NCBI GenBank assembly: GCA_001599715.1
Contig: BCHU01000009.1
Location: forward strand, 372,001-436,000
Source of the DNA: Phaeotremella fagi
Taxonomy: Eukaryota; Basidiomycota; Tremellomycetes; Tremellales; Phaeotremellaceae
DNA length: 64,000 nt
Direction of reading: 5' to 3'
Part shown: one piece after another, positions 1-9,892 of the stretch
How positions within the stretch are numbered: position 1 is the stretch's first letter
How the letters are laid out: every line of letters begins with the position of its first letter
Program-made: the position numbers and the translations under genes
The notes under the pieces: generated by a model
What the model saw: only the letters and a program-made list of their open reading frames with translations
Database searches by the model: none
Told to the model about the DNA's origin: nothing

Positions 1-337
1 AACTCCTTTCCACGCTCTCCTTCGCCCGGGCTTTCGAAACTGAAACCCTCTGGGTGATGTGTAACGCCGGAGGTGATGTTGATGAAGGTTTCATGGGAGG
101 TAGTGGGATTTGGTCACCTTTCTTGGGTAGGGTTGGGGGTTGGGATGTACAGGTTTTAGGAATGGGGAGGGGTGGAGCGGCGGATGTTGGGGTTAAGGTT
201 GTTGAAGTTGATTTGGGGGTATTGAAGGTGGGTCCAGGTGTGGGTGGGGTTATGGGTTGATACTGATTTCTTTGGTACAGGATGCTAGAGCTACTTACAA
301 GATTCGTGAGGATTGGAACAAGAAGCAAGCTTCGTAG
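1..337 (+). CDS. 3' end of an unidentified gene
   Basis: This is the end of a gene entering from the left edge. The clearest part is a last exon at 281-337 that follows a good acceptor (ttggtacag) and reads DARATYKIREDWNKKQAS before TAG. Upstream, one frame stays open from base 3; an intron at 219-280 (62 nt, phase 0) would join it to the last exon. An alternative donor at about 53 would make a 228-nt intron and leave only a short upstream exon whose last residues read ARAFETETLW. I do not recognise the family from this short piece. Which donor is used is not settled. Confidence 0.4.
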
Positions 338-502
338 GAGGGTGGGGTTGATTCAGATGATGAACTCGATAACGAGGTATAATCGGTTATTGGGAATAAA
401 GTAATCCATATCATAATGAAGCCCAAATACGGATCAGGTATATGTACATCGGTATAATCGTCAAAAGGTATCCATCCCAACCCAACACCCACGACCCAAC
501 GC

Positions 503-998
503 CTAATACTCCTCAAAACTATCATCACCATATTGCTGATCCCGTTGAGCCCTAAGTAACTGTTCCCTCATCTCTTCAGCCTCAGCCGCAACCCTCGATT
601 CAAGCAGAGCATTGTACACCGATCCTTTAAACTAAACATCTCATTCAGCGGAAATCGAAAACAGAAAAGGTAAAGGTAACATACCAGAGTCAAGACTAAT
701 CCCATTTTCTTCTCTAAAGATCGTAATTCATCCAAAAGATTTTCGTTAGGTGATCCAGCAGTCAATTTAGCTAGATTCCCTATCTACCACCAATCTATCA
801 GATCCTGATTTGTATCGAAGTTACAACTAACCCTTTTAATGTTTTCACCTAGTTTGGCGTATTCCCATAAAACATCTGCTTCTAGGGGTGAAATTTGATC
901 GTTGTTCAGACTGGTTTTGGTGGTTATTGGTGCTCAGAGGTTCCTTGGTAGGGGGTAGGGGATTGTACTCACTATGGATTTACTGTTGTTATTGACAT
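503..998 (-). CDS. DAD3: DASH complex subunit Dad3
   Basis: Subunit of the DASH/Dam1 ring that couples kinetochores to spindle microtubules. Three exons join in frame: 973-998, 832-910 and 685-783, then a fourth at 503-631, giving 110 aa. The Dad3 core is easy to see: SPLEADVLWEYAKLGENIKR, then LLDELRSLEKKMGLVLTLFK followed by GSVYNALL, which matches the Dad3 family pattern (SPLE..VL.EY..L..N; LE.K.GLV.TL.K.SVY). A charged tail follows (VAAEAEEMREQLLRAQ, ending DDSFEEY) and extends past the usual ~90-aa length. The first exon is only 26 nt (MSITTVNP plus two bases). Introns are 62, 48 and 53 nt. It is divergent from the lipin gene with 472 bp between start codons. Identification is by family knowledge; the exon model is by eye but every junction keeps frame. 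Confidence 0.85.
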
Positions 999-1470
999 TA
1001 TTTGTTGGAGATAGGAGTTAGACATGACTTCGCGACGCGTTTATATAGTGACGGAAGCAAATTCATTCTGGTGGTGACACGTGGGCTGGTCTACGTCATG
1101 AAATTGGTTTAATTTGTATGGGGACGGTGATGAGACGAGGGGAGGAGGGGTGGTGGGGAAGGTAAGGCAATAGCAATAACAACAACCATAACAACAATAG
1201 CAGCAACACCAATAACAACAACAATGAACACCATCTAATCACATCCAGTCCCACCGAAGCCAACACACTCCATTCCTAACTGGTCTTCCATCCCCATCCC
1301 CCGCAACTCAATTCGGATCACTCACCCCCTTCTCCCCTTCACATCACATGAAGTTCTCATCACTCAAGGAATCGCTGTAAATCAGCTCAACAACTGCATC
1401 TATCTACATTAACATCTCCATTGACATCTCTAATTCTTCTTGATCTCATCCATCCAATCACATCATCACC
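999..1470. promoter_or_regulatory. Divergent promoter and leader, DAD3 / PAH1
   Basis: 472 bp between two start codons. The PAH1 side is rich in CAA/AAC repeats (about 1167-1225) and then CT/CAT-rich, as expected of a long fungal 5' leader. Two short upstream reading frames lie before the PAH1 ATG: 1224-1238 (4 codons) and 1348-1380 (10 codons). No clear TATA box. Whether the uORFs are in the mRNA depends on the transcription start, which cannot be seen here. Confidence 0.5.
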
Positions 1471-4400
1471 ATGCAATACCTATCGAAAGCTTATAACTAC
1501 TGTGAGTCCAACAAACAATCCCCCTAATCCTCCATAGACTCTGGTATCAACCCCGCCACTCTATCAGGAGCAATCGACGTGATAGTAATCAGACACACCG
1601 ATGAAGTAAGTCCAAGTCCACTCCCAAGTCCACTCCTAACCACCCCTAATAGTCCGGCGAAACAACCCTCTCCTCCTCCCCTTTCCACGTTCGATTCGGT
1701 AAACTCCAAGTCCTACGAGCAGGTGAAAAAAGAGTTACCATCCGTCTACCCAATAACCTACCTTCACCCCATGTCGCTCCTTTTAGTATGAAAGTCGTCG
1801 AAACTGGAGAAGCGTTTTTCGTTTTTGAGACGGAAGAAGATGTTCCTGATGAATTGTTGACTAGTCCTGTGGTTATGGCTGAGGATGTAGGTTAATTTCG
1901 TTGTTATCTAGATTAGAAACTGACCTTTTTGATTGGCAGACGAATTTAGATATCCCACCTTCACCACCACCATCTGATCAAGAATTCTTCAATGAAGTCC
2001 CTAACGAAATCTTGACTAAACAACCTTTTGGGGATACTGAACAGAAAATCGATCATAGTCATCACCACAATCAAAGACCTTTGAGTGACGTCGATTTCTT
2101 AGATCTCGATGCTCAGAGTTCGACAATACCCAAGAAGAAAAGTACGGATTCACTCTCATCACTTAATCTATCATCTGCAGTATCACCTTCATCAATATTG
2201 AACACCGCTTCGTCGTTGATTCCATCGTTTTTAACTCCGTCAACGTCAAAATCAGGTTCACCGGAGAAGGATAAATCTAAAAATCCAAGTCATGAGACGC
2301 AACCACCTCCTAATCCTATGGAAGCTGGACCGGGTGAATCACCAGAATTGCCTCAACACAACACCAAGTTGACTCATATCGATCGAAAAGAACATGTGGA
2401 CGACGACGGTCAGTCAACATCAGAAGAGGTCGGTGACGAGTTGTTACCAAAAGTTAAAGCTGGTGAAGGTGATGGTCCTGAGGTACTTTATCAGAAAGAC
2501 GTGGTGATTGATCCTAAAGGATATCATATTTCTCGAGGAGAATCGTCAAGTGATCTACCAAAAGAGGTGGAGAGAGACGAAGATGCTATCCCCCCACCCG
2601 ATCCCCAAGCAAGCTTGGTAGAAGCCTTCATCCAAGATCTCATGGCATCCGCAAAACTACCTCTCGATTCTGAACCCCAAAGACCTCCAGTTGCATCCCG
2701 ACAAACCGATCCAGCACTTCACGTCGAACCCGTTCCAACACCTATCCCCACCGGTCTTGAATCAGCGTCAAGCCCAGATCTACCAACCGCTCTCGAATCT
2801 CTTCATCTCGAATCCGATCATCCAGATATCACACCGACACCTTCACCCCGTCGACAGAGAGTTCAATCTGAACCCCCTGAATCCCCTCCAACACGTTTCC
2901 CAATTCTGGCAACTTCACCAACTAGACTATCTAGACCTCCCAACGGTGCTTTGTTGCCTTCAATGTCCGGTTTACAGGCCGTTGGAACGCATGCTGATAT
3001 GGATTATGCTTGGGATTGGGGTAGATTACCTAGTCAATCTGGTGTTAGTGATCACGATGATGTGGATGATGAAATCACTCATATGGAGAGGAGTATGACA
3101 TTACCGGCAAAAGTTGAATCTATCGAATCGGATCATCATCTTGATTTATCCCAGGTGCCACAAGGGAAATTGAAGAACGTTGAAGAAGACCCTTTCATGT
3201 TCGTTCTGGAGATGGAAGGTGGGAGACGTCATAATTTTGAATTGGCTTTGAGTGATGGGGAAGGATTCTTGGATGCTCATGAATCTGTGAGTTTGACCTT
3301 TCTGGGACTGGACTGATAGTAGGACGAGGAGATGACACGGTTCTTGAAGAATAGAGTTACGTTTCAGAGATTCATTGAAGATCCGCGTTTGGTCGATGAT
3401 CCTCGTCTGGTCATTCGATATAATTCATTGTAAGTTCAATAGCCACTACATGACTGACGATAGGTATTTCACTTGGACAACTGGTTATCATCTGTTATTA
3501 GCACTAAGTGCATATAGACAATCCCTTACTCCACCGAATCTATCTTCTCCATCGGTCCCAGCCCAAGATGTCGGTACGGCACCTCGTCCGACCTCTGGTT
3601 ACGGTTGGTCGAGATGGTGGAGACGTGGTCAGAGTGGTGCTACTGGAATCACTGAGCCTCCTCCACCACCCCCTGTTGATTCGGTCTCGACATTACCAAT
3701 CGGAGAGAAGAAACATTATGCAAAGACTTTACGTTTGACCTCGGATCAATTGGTGGGTATCTTTTTTAGGTTGTTATTGATTTGATAGAAACAACTTGAT
3801 TTGAAACCTGGACCTAACACCATTTCTTTCTCTGTTACATCGTCCTATTCGGGTTTAGCGACTTGTACAGCAAGAATCTTTTTATGGGAAGATACGGATC
3901 AAATTGTGATTTCTGATATTGATGGGACTATCACAAAGTGAGTCAATGGTTTGAGATCGGAGTTAACCCCAGATCCGACGCTCTTGGACATGTGTTCGCT
4001 GCTATCGGAAGAGATTGGACTCATTTGGGTATAGCCAAACTCTACACCGACATCCATAACAACGGTTATAAAATGCTCTACCTGACTTCCAGAGCCATTG
4101 GTCAAGCCGATTCAACAAGGGAATATCTACGGACGATCATCCAAGGTAATTACAGGTTACCAGAGGGTCCAGTGATCATGAGTCCAGATAGACTCATGGC
4201 AAGTTTACATCGTGAAGTCATCATGCGTAAACCTGAACTATTCAAGATGGCATGTCTGAGAGATATCCAGAGGTTATTCGGGTCACGAGCTAAGGAAGCG
4301 TTCTTTGCTGGGTTCGGTAATAGGATAACGGACGCTATGAGTTATAGAAGTGTTGGGATTGAGACGGCAAAGATTTATACGATCGATTCCACTGGCGTGG

Positions 4401-5075
4401 TGAAGACTGAATTACTTCAGGCTGCGGGTCATAAAGGGAGTTATATACAATTGGTACGTCATGTCGGAAATTCTTACTTTGCTAACGTGATAGAACGATT
4501 TGGTTAATGAAGTTTTCCCACCTGCTTCAACAAAAGTTCGACCTGAATATACAGATTTCAATTTTTGGAAACCGTCATTTGCAGATATACCTTTACCGGA
4601 TCTAACGCCGCCTTCACCAGCGTTATCAGTTCGTTCAGACACTTCATCCAGATTATCAGTGTTAGGTAAAATCACAGGTATCGGTCGAAGATCATCTAAA
4701 CCATTACTCCCGACGAACAGTAGTAACACTGAACCCTCTTCGAGACCTAGTAGTCCGTTAATTGGACCTGCGATGACACCTGACGATTTGTCAGAGGACG
4801 AAAGTGATTATAGGACTAGGAAATCTTCCATGCCTGGTAGTTTCGATGATGGTGATTTCTTCCCGGCGTCTTATGCTGATAGAGAACAACAACGGGCTGA
4901 GGAAGGGAGAAGGGAGGTACATGGACATGGGGAGGTGGGGGATGGTGAGGAAGAGGTGGGTGGGGTTGATATTGGATCTGGAGATAAGGGGGTGGCTAGA
5001 CATGATGACTCTTTTGACGATTTTGATGATGATCTGTTGGCTACCGGTGAAATGGCTAATGTTCCTTTTGATTAG
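1471..5075 (+). CDS. PAH1: Phosphatidate phosphatase, lipin family
   Basis: Mg-dependent phosphatidate phosphatase that makes diacylglycerol at the ER/nuclear membrane and sets the balance of triacylglycerol and phospholipid. Nine exons (1471-1501, 1538-1605, 1653-1886, 1940-3286, 3323-3429, 3464-3752, 3789-3937, 3973-4453, 4494-5075) sum to 3288 nt, 1095 aa. The N-LIP domain covers residues 1 to about 110, starting [26 protein letters not shown] long Ser/Pro-rich acidic linker follows in exon 4. The C-LIP/HAD domain carries the catalytic DIDGT motif (residues 735-739) and [15 protein letters not shown], both typical of lipins. The tail after the catalytic domain is again low-complexity and acidic, ending NVPFD. 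An N-terminal amphipathic helix and the first introns in the N-LIP domain fit fungal Pah1/Ned1. High certainty on identity; exon ends are by eye but phases close exactly. Confidence 0.95.
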
Positions 5076-5195
5076 ATGGATGTTGTAGCATTGGATTTTG
5101 GATTGGTATGCATCGATTCAGATATGATTTTGTGGCATATTGTTCGATTCAATTGATTCATCTTTCGTCTCTATCGTTGTGTAATTCAACTCCTT

Positions 5196-6282
5196 CTACA
5201 AAGGTTCCTCGATCGGATCAGGTCCTACGTTAACTCCACCAACTGAATAAGAGAAGAAGAGAACTTTCATGGCTAAAGCCATACCAGCGTGTAGGACTAT
5301 CACGGCGATGATAAGTAATCTAGCCATTTTATTATCTGCGTTGGCTAGGACTGGATAAATATTCCTAAATCTAAAGGTACGGATCAGTCATTGAACTCTA
5401 AAACATGACTCACAAGAACAACCCAGAAACAGCAGCACCAACACCGACAGCAACCCAACGAAGTATCCCGACAGGTATCAAACAAACCAAAGAAACCGGA
5501 ATGAAAACCGTCATCGCATACCCGTAAATCCCTAAAGCCTCAACCAAACCCCAAGAACTATGTCCATCAGTTCCAGCTTCTACGTCGCTCAATCTGAGAT
5601 ATTTCGTGATAGCCCAAAGGATCGTTGGGAGGAGGAGACCGTAGAAATAGATCAACGAGGTTGAAGTGGAGAGAAGCGGGAGGTTGGAGGATGATTCTCC
5701 AGAGGTTAGGTAGGTCGTTATACTTGATGTTAGGGTTGAGGTCATGTAGAGAATTAGGATTAGGGTGGTTAACGTCCAAAATGGTCCTAATACGGTTGTT
5801 CAGTTTATGTTGATTTTGTTTATTCCCCTTACCGTATAAATCGATTTGACCTTCACAGATATCTAAAATGAAGCCTTCTCTTGGTATCATAGAATTCAAA
5901 TTTCGTTTAAGAATGATCGAAGTGTCAACATCGAAATAACACTAAGTTGGACTCGATCAGGTCTGTTGAAATGTATTTCCATTGGACTTACTTGGTAATA
6001 AGCAATATCGAAAGGACTGAATGGGACGTTAGGTGAATCCTGGACCAGAGGGGAATTCGCTCGATTAGTCGCTGGATCTGTAGATAAGAATGCTAGTTGA
6101 GTTATCAGTTTAATCAAATGGTACTCAACGAGGGAGACTTACTCTGGAATTGAAGGCCTGTTCCACCTTGACCCCCGATATCTCCTGCTGACTGTTCCGG
6201 GGTTAGAAGGTTTCTCAAGACTGTTGATTGGTCTCGTACTCACGTCTTCATCTACGTCTACTATTGCGTATCCCTGTGACAT
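5196..6282 (-). CDS. YIPF1/Yip5-like Golgi membrane protein
   Basis: Yip1-domain protein of the Golgi/early secretory pathway, which binds Rab GTPases. The model starts MSQGYAIVDVDED (6244-6282), then a 52-nt intron, and ends GPDPIEEPL before TAG at 5196-5198; about five further short introns interrupt it. The family landmarks are LQFQ followed by TFLSTDPATNR, later YFDVDTSIILKR, then the hallmark DLYGPFW, and about five hydrophobic segments, including IYGYAMTVFIPVSLVCLIPV and ARLLIIAVIVLHAGMALAMK. Two in-frame acceptors 15 nt apart (ctag and tacag near 6086-6100) could give variants with or without five residues. The gene tail faces PAH1 with 120 bp between stops. Family assignment is strong; whether it is the Yip5 or another YIPF ortholog is not settled. 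Confidence 0.82.
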
Positions 6283-6638
6283 CTTTGAGGATGGTTGTTG
6301 AGATTGAGGTTTTATTGTTGTTGTTGTATCGCTGTGAACACGTCGGAACTTGAGGTCGATTGTTAGGCGCGCTGTGGTGATGTTTAGGCGAGAGATGCTC
6401 TGACCGTGGCAGTGATATACGAACTCGTACAGAGTGTCTCAATTCGGGACACGCTGGACTTGAGCAGAAAACGTTTGCAGGCCATGCAATGCTATTCATT
6501 ATATCGTTTCCCTATTTCTTTTGCACCAAAAGAGAACCGTGCATGTTTCATTTCAAAAGTTAAGAACTATAATTACAGTACCCGACCAAAACGACCAGTT
6601 TCATTGTTCATTCTCCAATGCAATTCCAAATTCTCCAC
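6283..6638. other. Intergenic, 356 bp
   Basis: Upstream region of the YIPF gene and 3' region of the MFS gene, both on the minus strand. It holds short open frames in several directions but none with a start, codon bias or splice pattern I can support. No repeat or TATA box of note. Confidence 0.5.
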
Positions 6639-8212
6639 CTAATAAGCATACAACAATTTATGTTCAGGTTGGTTGATTAACTTCTTGTTCATACGTTGTA
6701 GCCACAAACGCATGGCCCAAGTACAGATGATGACACCACCGACGAAAGCTGAATTAGCTATCATCGACATTGAATATCTTGGACCGTCCGACGCAGGATA
6801 TAGATACGGGGTGTAAGCGAAAGAAGCCATGGAGATACAATTGACGATTGATAATGAGGCAGCTTTTTTCTCTGGGGTTTGACCACAGGTAGCGGAAACC
6901 CAACCGAGGATGATTGAATTAGCTGAATAAGCACCGATGGCGAATAAGAAACATGCGATATATCTAGGTGCAGTTGATAGTGTCGTCGCAGCCAATATAT
7001 ATCCAATCAACGCAATCACCATACCGAAAGTGATATGCCAAGTTTTTTCGTTGAATCGACCAGAAGACCAACCTAGCAGAACGGCGAAGAACCCTGATGC
7101 GAGATACGGCGGACAGGTGAGGACTAGGGTTAGTGTGGTGGAGTAACCGAGAGTTTTGACGACAGTTGGGAAGAACGAATTGAAACCGCAAGCTGCTAGA
7201 TGTAAAGATTGGAGGACTGCGAATAACCATACTCGAGGATCTGATAGGGCTTGTTTGAATCCTGCAAGAGTACCCCCGGACTCCTGTCTGTCGACGGTAT
7301 CTCTATCCATTCTGTCTTGGGCGATTTGACGTTCTTCGGGAGTTAACCAGCGTGTATCGAGTGGTCGATCTGGTAACATCCAGATACCGACGATGGCGAC
7401 TCCGAAGGTTACTATGCCTAAGATTATGAACAGCCAACGCCAACCTGCTATACCGTAGCGACCTGAGAGTGTTGAGAAAACAGCGGCTGAAATCAAACCA
7501 GCGAAAGATGTTGCGAAGATATTTGCGGAATAGAGAATACCTTGGTAGTGTGAGTATTCGGATACTATAAGTAAACAATGGGACCTACCGATACGAGTAG
7601 CGATCTCTCTACGTGTATAGAAGAGGGATAACAGATAGATGGCACCCGGGTAGAATGGAGCTTCAGTGAACTAAACAAGGGTTAGTATCAAGAACGAACA
7701 CGGATGGTCAAACTTACACCAAGCAAAAATCTGACGGCCAGCAGTTGTTCGAAATTCTTTACAGCCCCAGTACTAGCACTAACGACAGCCCAAGCCATCA
7801 TCCACCCAGCCATCCAAAGCGAAGGCCGAATGAATCGTGTAGTCATCAACATATTAGATGGAATCTGGATAAGGCAGTAACCGACATATAAAACCGAAAC
7901 ACAGATGTTGAATTGACTACCTGTCAGACCTAGATCTGGTGTAAGAGTATCAAGATTAGCGTTGGCGATGGCATTTTGATCGGTTTTGTTCAGGTAATAC
8001 ATGGCGAAAACTATTGGCATGATATGCCAATCGATTTTTCGAAGGACTCTTTTTTCTTCGTCAGAGACATGGAGTTGGGTACCGAATTGATCGACTGCCA
8101 CTTCTTCGCCAATAGGTTTTTCGGTGTGGTGGGTAGAACCGGTCTCTAGATGTTCGACATCAGGCTTTGAATCTATATCATCGAAATGTGAGTTCTGAGT
8201 TGGGTTCGACAT
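6639..8212 (-). CDS. MFS carrier, allantoate permease (Dal5-like) family
   Basis: Plasma-membrane transporter of the anion:cation symporter family that includes yeast Dal5 and fungal carriers for nicotinate, pantothenate and other carboxylates. Three exons (7718-8212, 7589-7670, 6639-7540) give 492 aa, the usual length. The N-terminus is acidic and hydrophilic; then DWHIMPIVFAMYYLNKTDQN, a typical first-helix motif (D..I.P.....L...D..N), followed by ANANLDTLTPDLGLTGSQFN and VSVLYVGYCLIQIPSNMLM. The loop FTEAPFYPGAIYLLSLFYTR with RREIATRIG is the family signature for helices 4-5. The ATG at 8210-8212 (MSNPTQNSHFDD) is chosen because it begins the conserved hydrophilic leader. It is divergent from the lyase gene at 8733 and likely supplies its substrate. 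Substrate unknown. Confidence 0.9.
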
Positions 8213-8732
8213 TAAAGTTATTCTTTGAGAGCTGTAGAGGATAGGTAATTGGTGGTTTTGAATTTGAGTTGACCCAGGAAATCGAGTAGAGCTTGGGGGT
8301 CCATGGGGTCTTCCATTTTTCATCACCTTTTATGTGTTTCCCTTCTGTTGGATGTTTTGCTCTGAGAGAGATCATTCCGGTGAAAACGAAAATAGAAGGT
8401 TGTACGAATACGGATGCATGCATCCTTCTGAATTGAATTACCAGTGGTCAAGACTACCCGACGGAAGCATACTACCCTTGTGGCCCCGGATATCCATCCT
8501 CGGAGCGACATTGCCATCTGGAAGCTGAATTGGGGTCTTCCTAAACTCCTCCTTAGCTCGACTTCAGACATATATAAAGAGCAGATCAAGACGCAATGTA
8601 CTCCTCATCAAATAAATCAGCTCTCCATTCACTACAACACACTCACAACACTTTAAACAAAACAAACAGTAAGTAACCATCACATCAATAAGTCCTACAC
8701 GACCCCTTACCCTTCTCCAGAAACTAAACAAA
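8213..8732. promoter_or_regulatory. Shared divergent promoter of MFS and lyase genes
   Basis: 520 bp between the two start codons. A TATATAAA box sits at 8571-8578 on the plus strand, about 160 bp before the lyase ATG. A CCG-N12-CGG pair lies at 8486-8503, the sort of everted triplet pair that Zn2Cys6 factors can bind; this is only a candidate. A Zn2Cys6 gene lies just beyond the lyase, which makes joint control of this region plausible. Confidence 0.45.
8669..8720 (+). other. Likely 5'-UTR intron of the lyase gene
   Basis: GTAAGTAACC at 8669 and cttctccag ending 8720 frame a 52-nt segment of standard size for this genome, 12 bp before the start codon. The coding region itself has no intron. 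The donor is strong, the acceptor is pyrimidine-rich. Confidence 0.55.
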
Positions 8733-9743
8733 ATGGCTATCTCCAACGGTAACTCTAACGGTAACTCCAACGGCCACTCCAATGGTCTCACCACCTTCCA
8801 CAATCCAAAGGGACGTGTAGGTTTCGACATGAGTGGTATCACTCCAGCTCCAGTCACACCATTCAACGAAGATGGTTCAGTCGATTTCGAAGCCATCCAA
8901 CGTCTAGGTTCATGGCTAGGTTCTATCCCAGGTGTCAAAGGTTTAGTCGTCTTGGGACACGCTGGTGAAGGTACCTTCCTCACTGAACAAGAACAAGTCG
9001 ACGTCATCAAAGCCTTCGTCAAATCTGTCGACAACCGTATCCCAATTATCGCAGGTATAACCCGTGAAGGTAACTACGTTGCTGGACTCGAAGCCAAAAG
9101 AGCCAAAGACGCTGGTGCAGCCGCTGGTTTACTTTATCCATCCCATGGATGGCTCCGATTCGGTTATCAAAAGGGAGCACCTCAAGCTCGTTACAAGGAA
9201 ATCTACGAGGCTTCTGGTTTACCACTCATCCTCTTCCAATATCCCGACAACACCAAGTGCACTTACGATCTACAAACTCAACTCGATATCCTCGCTCAAC
9301 CAGGTGTCTTCGCTATGAAAAATGGTGTACGAAACATGCGTCGTTGGGACGTCGAAATCCCAATCATCAAAAAAGCTAGACCTGACGTCTACATCCTTAC
9401 CTGTCACGATGAATATTTGCTCCACACAACTTTCGACACTGACGGTATGCTCGTTGGTTACGGTAACATCGCACCCGAAGCTCTTCTTGAACTTATCGAT
9501 GCCGGTAAACGTCACGATTATCCAGCTGCTCGTGCTATCCACGACCGTCTCCTTCCAGTCACCAGAGCTGTTTATCACAGAGGTTCTCATATGGAAGGTA
9601 CCGTCGCTCTCAAGCATGCCCTCGTCGCTCGTGGAATCTTGAATCACGCTACTATCAGAGGTACTCTTTTACCTCTTGATGAAGGAGCTGATCAAGAGAT
9701 TTACGCCGCAGTCAAGGCCGCTCAACTTTCTCGTGTTGCTTAG
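8733..9743 (+). CDS. DHDPS/N-acetylneuraminate lyase family aldolase
   Basis: Class I aldolase of the DapA/NanA superfamily, which makes or splits a C-C bond next to pyruvate through a Schiff-base lysine. One uninterrupted reading frame of 336 aa. After an Asn/Gly/Ser-repeat leader (residues 4-18, SNGNSNGNSNG...), the TIM barrel begins near residue 32 with GITPAPVTPFNEDGSVD. GHAGEGTFLT at 75-84 stands where the family has GTTGE. Tyr170 in LFQYPDN and Lys196 in FAMKNG fit the catalytic Tyr and Schiff-base Lys. Codon use is strongly biased to C-ending codons, unlike most neighbours, which suggests high inducible expression. Fungi make lysine by the aminoadipate route, so a biosynthetic DapA role is unlikely; a catabolic lyase for a sugar acid, sialic acid, hydroxyproline-type or other keto-acid is more likely. 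The exact substrate cannot be read from sequence. Confidence 0.88.
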   Translation: MAISNGNSNGNSNGHSNGLTTFHNPKGRVGFDMSGITPAPVTPFNEDGSVDFEAIQRLGSWLGSIPGVKGLVVLGHAGEGTFLTEQEQVDVIKAFVKSVDNRIPIIAGITREGNYVAGLEAKRAKDAGAAAGLLYPSHGWLRFGYQKGAPQARYKEIYEASGLPLILFQYPDNTKCTYDLQTQLDILAQPGVFAMKNGVRNMRRWDVEIPIIKKARPDVYILTCHDEYLLHTTFDTDGMLVGYGNIAPEALLELIDAGKRHDYPAARAIHDRLLPVTRAVYHRGSHMEGTVALKHALVARGILNHATIRGTLLPLDEGADQEIYAAVKAAQLSRVA

Positions 9744-9892
9744 GTATTTCATGTCTTCTGTGGTTATGTAACTCTGTAGCAGGTTTCTATGCATTTGTTG
9801 TCTTTCTCAATTTGAGTTTCGCTTTATTATTAGATTCTATGCGGACACGGTACGATGCATCACATATAGAACTCCAAAAGGCTATGAATTCG

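Noticed and set aside
8733..9743. Reading the lyase as dihydrodipicolinate synthase for lysine synthesis
   Set aside because: Fungi use the aminoadipate route, the motif GHAGEG differs from GTTGE, and the neighbours suggest catabolism.
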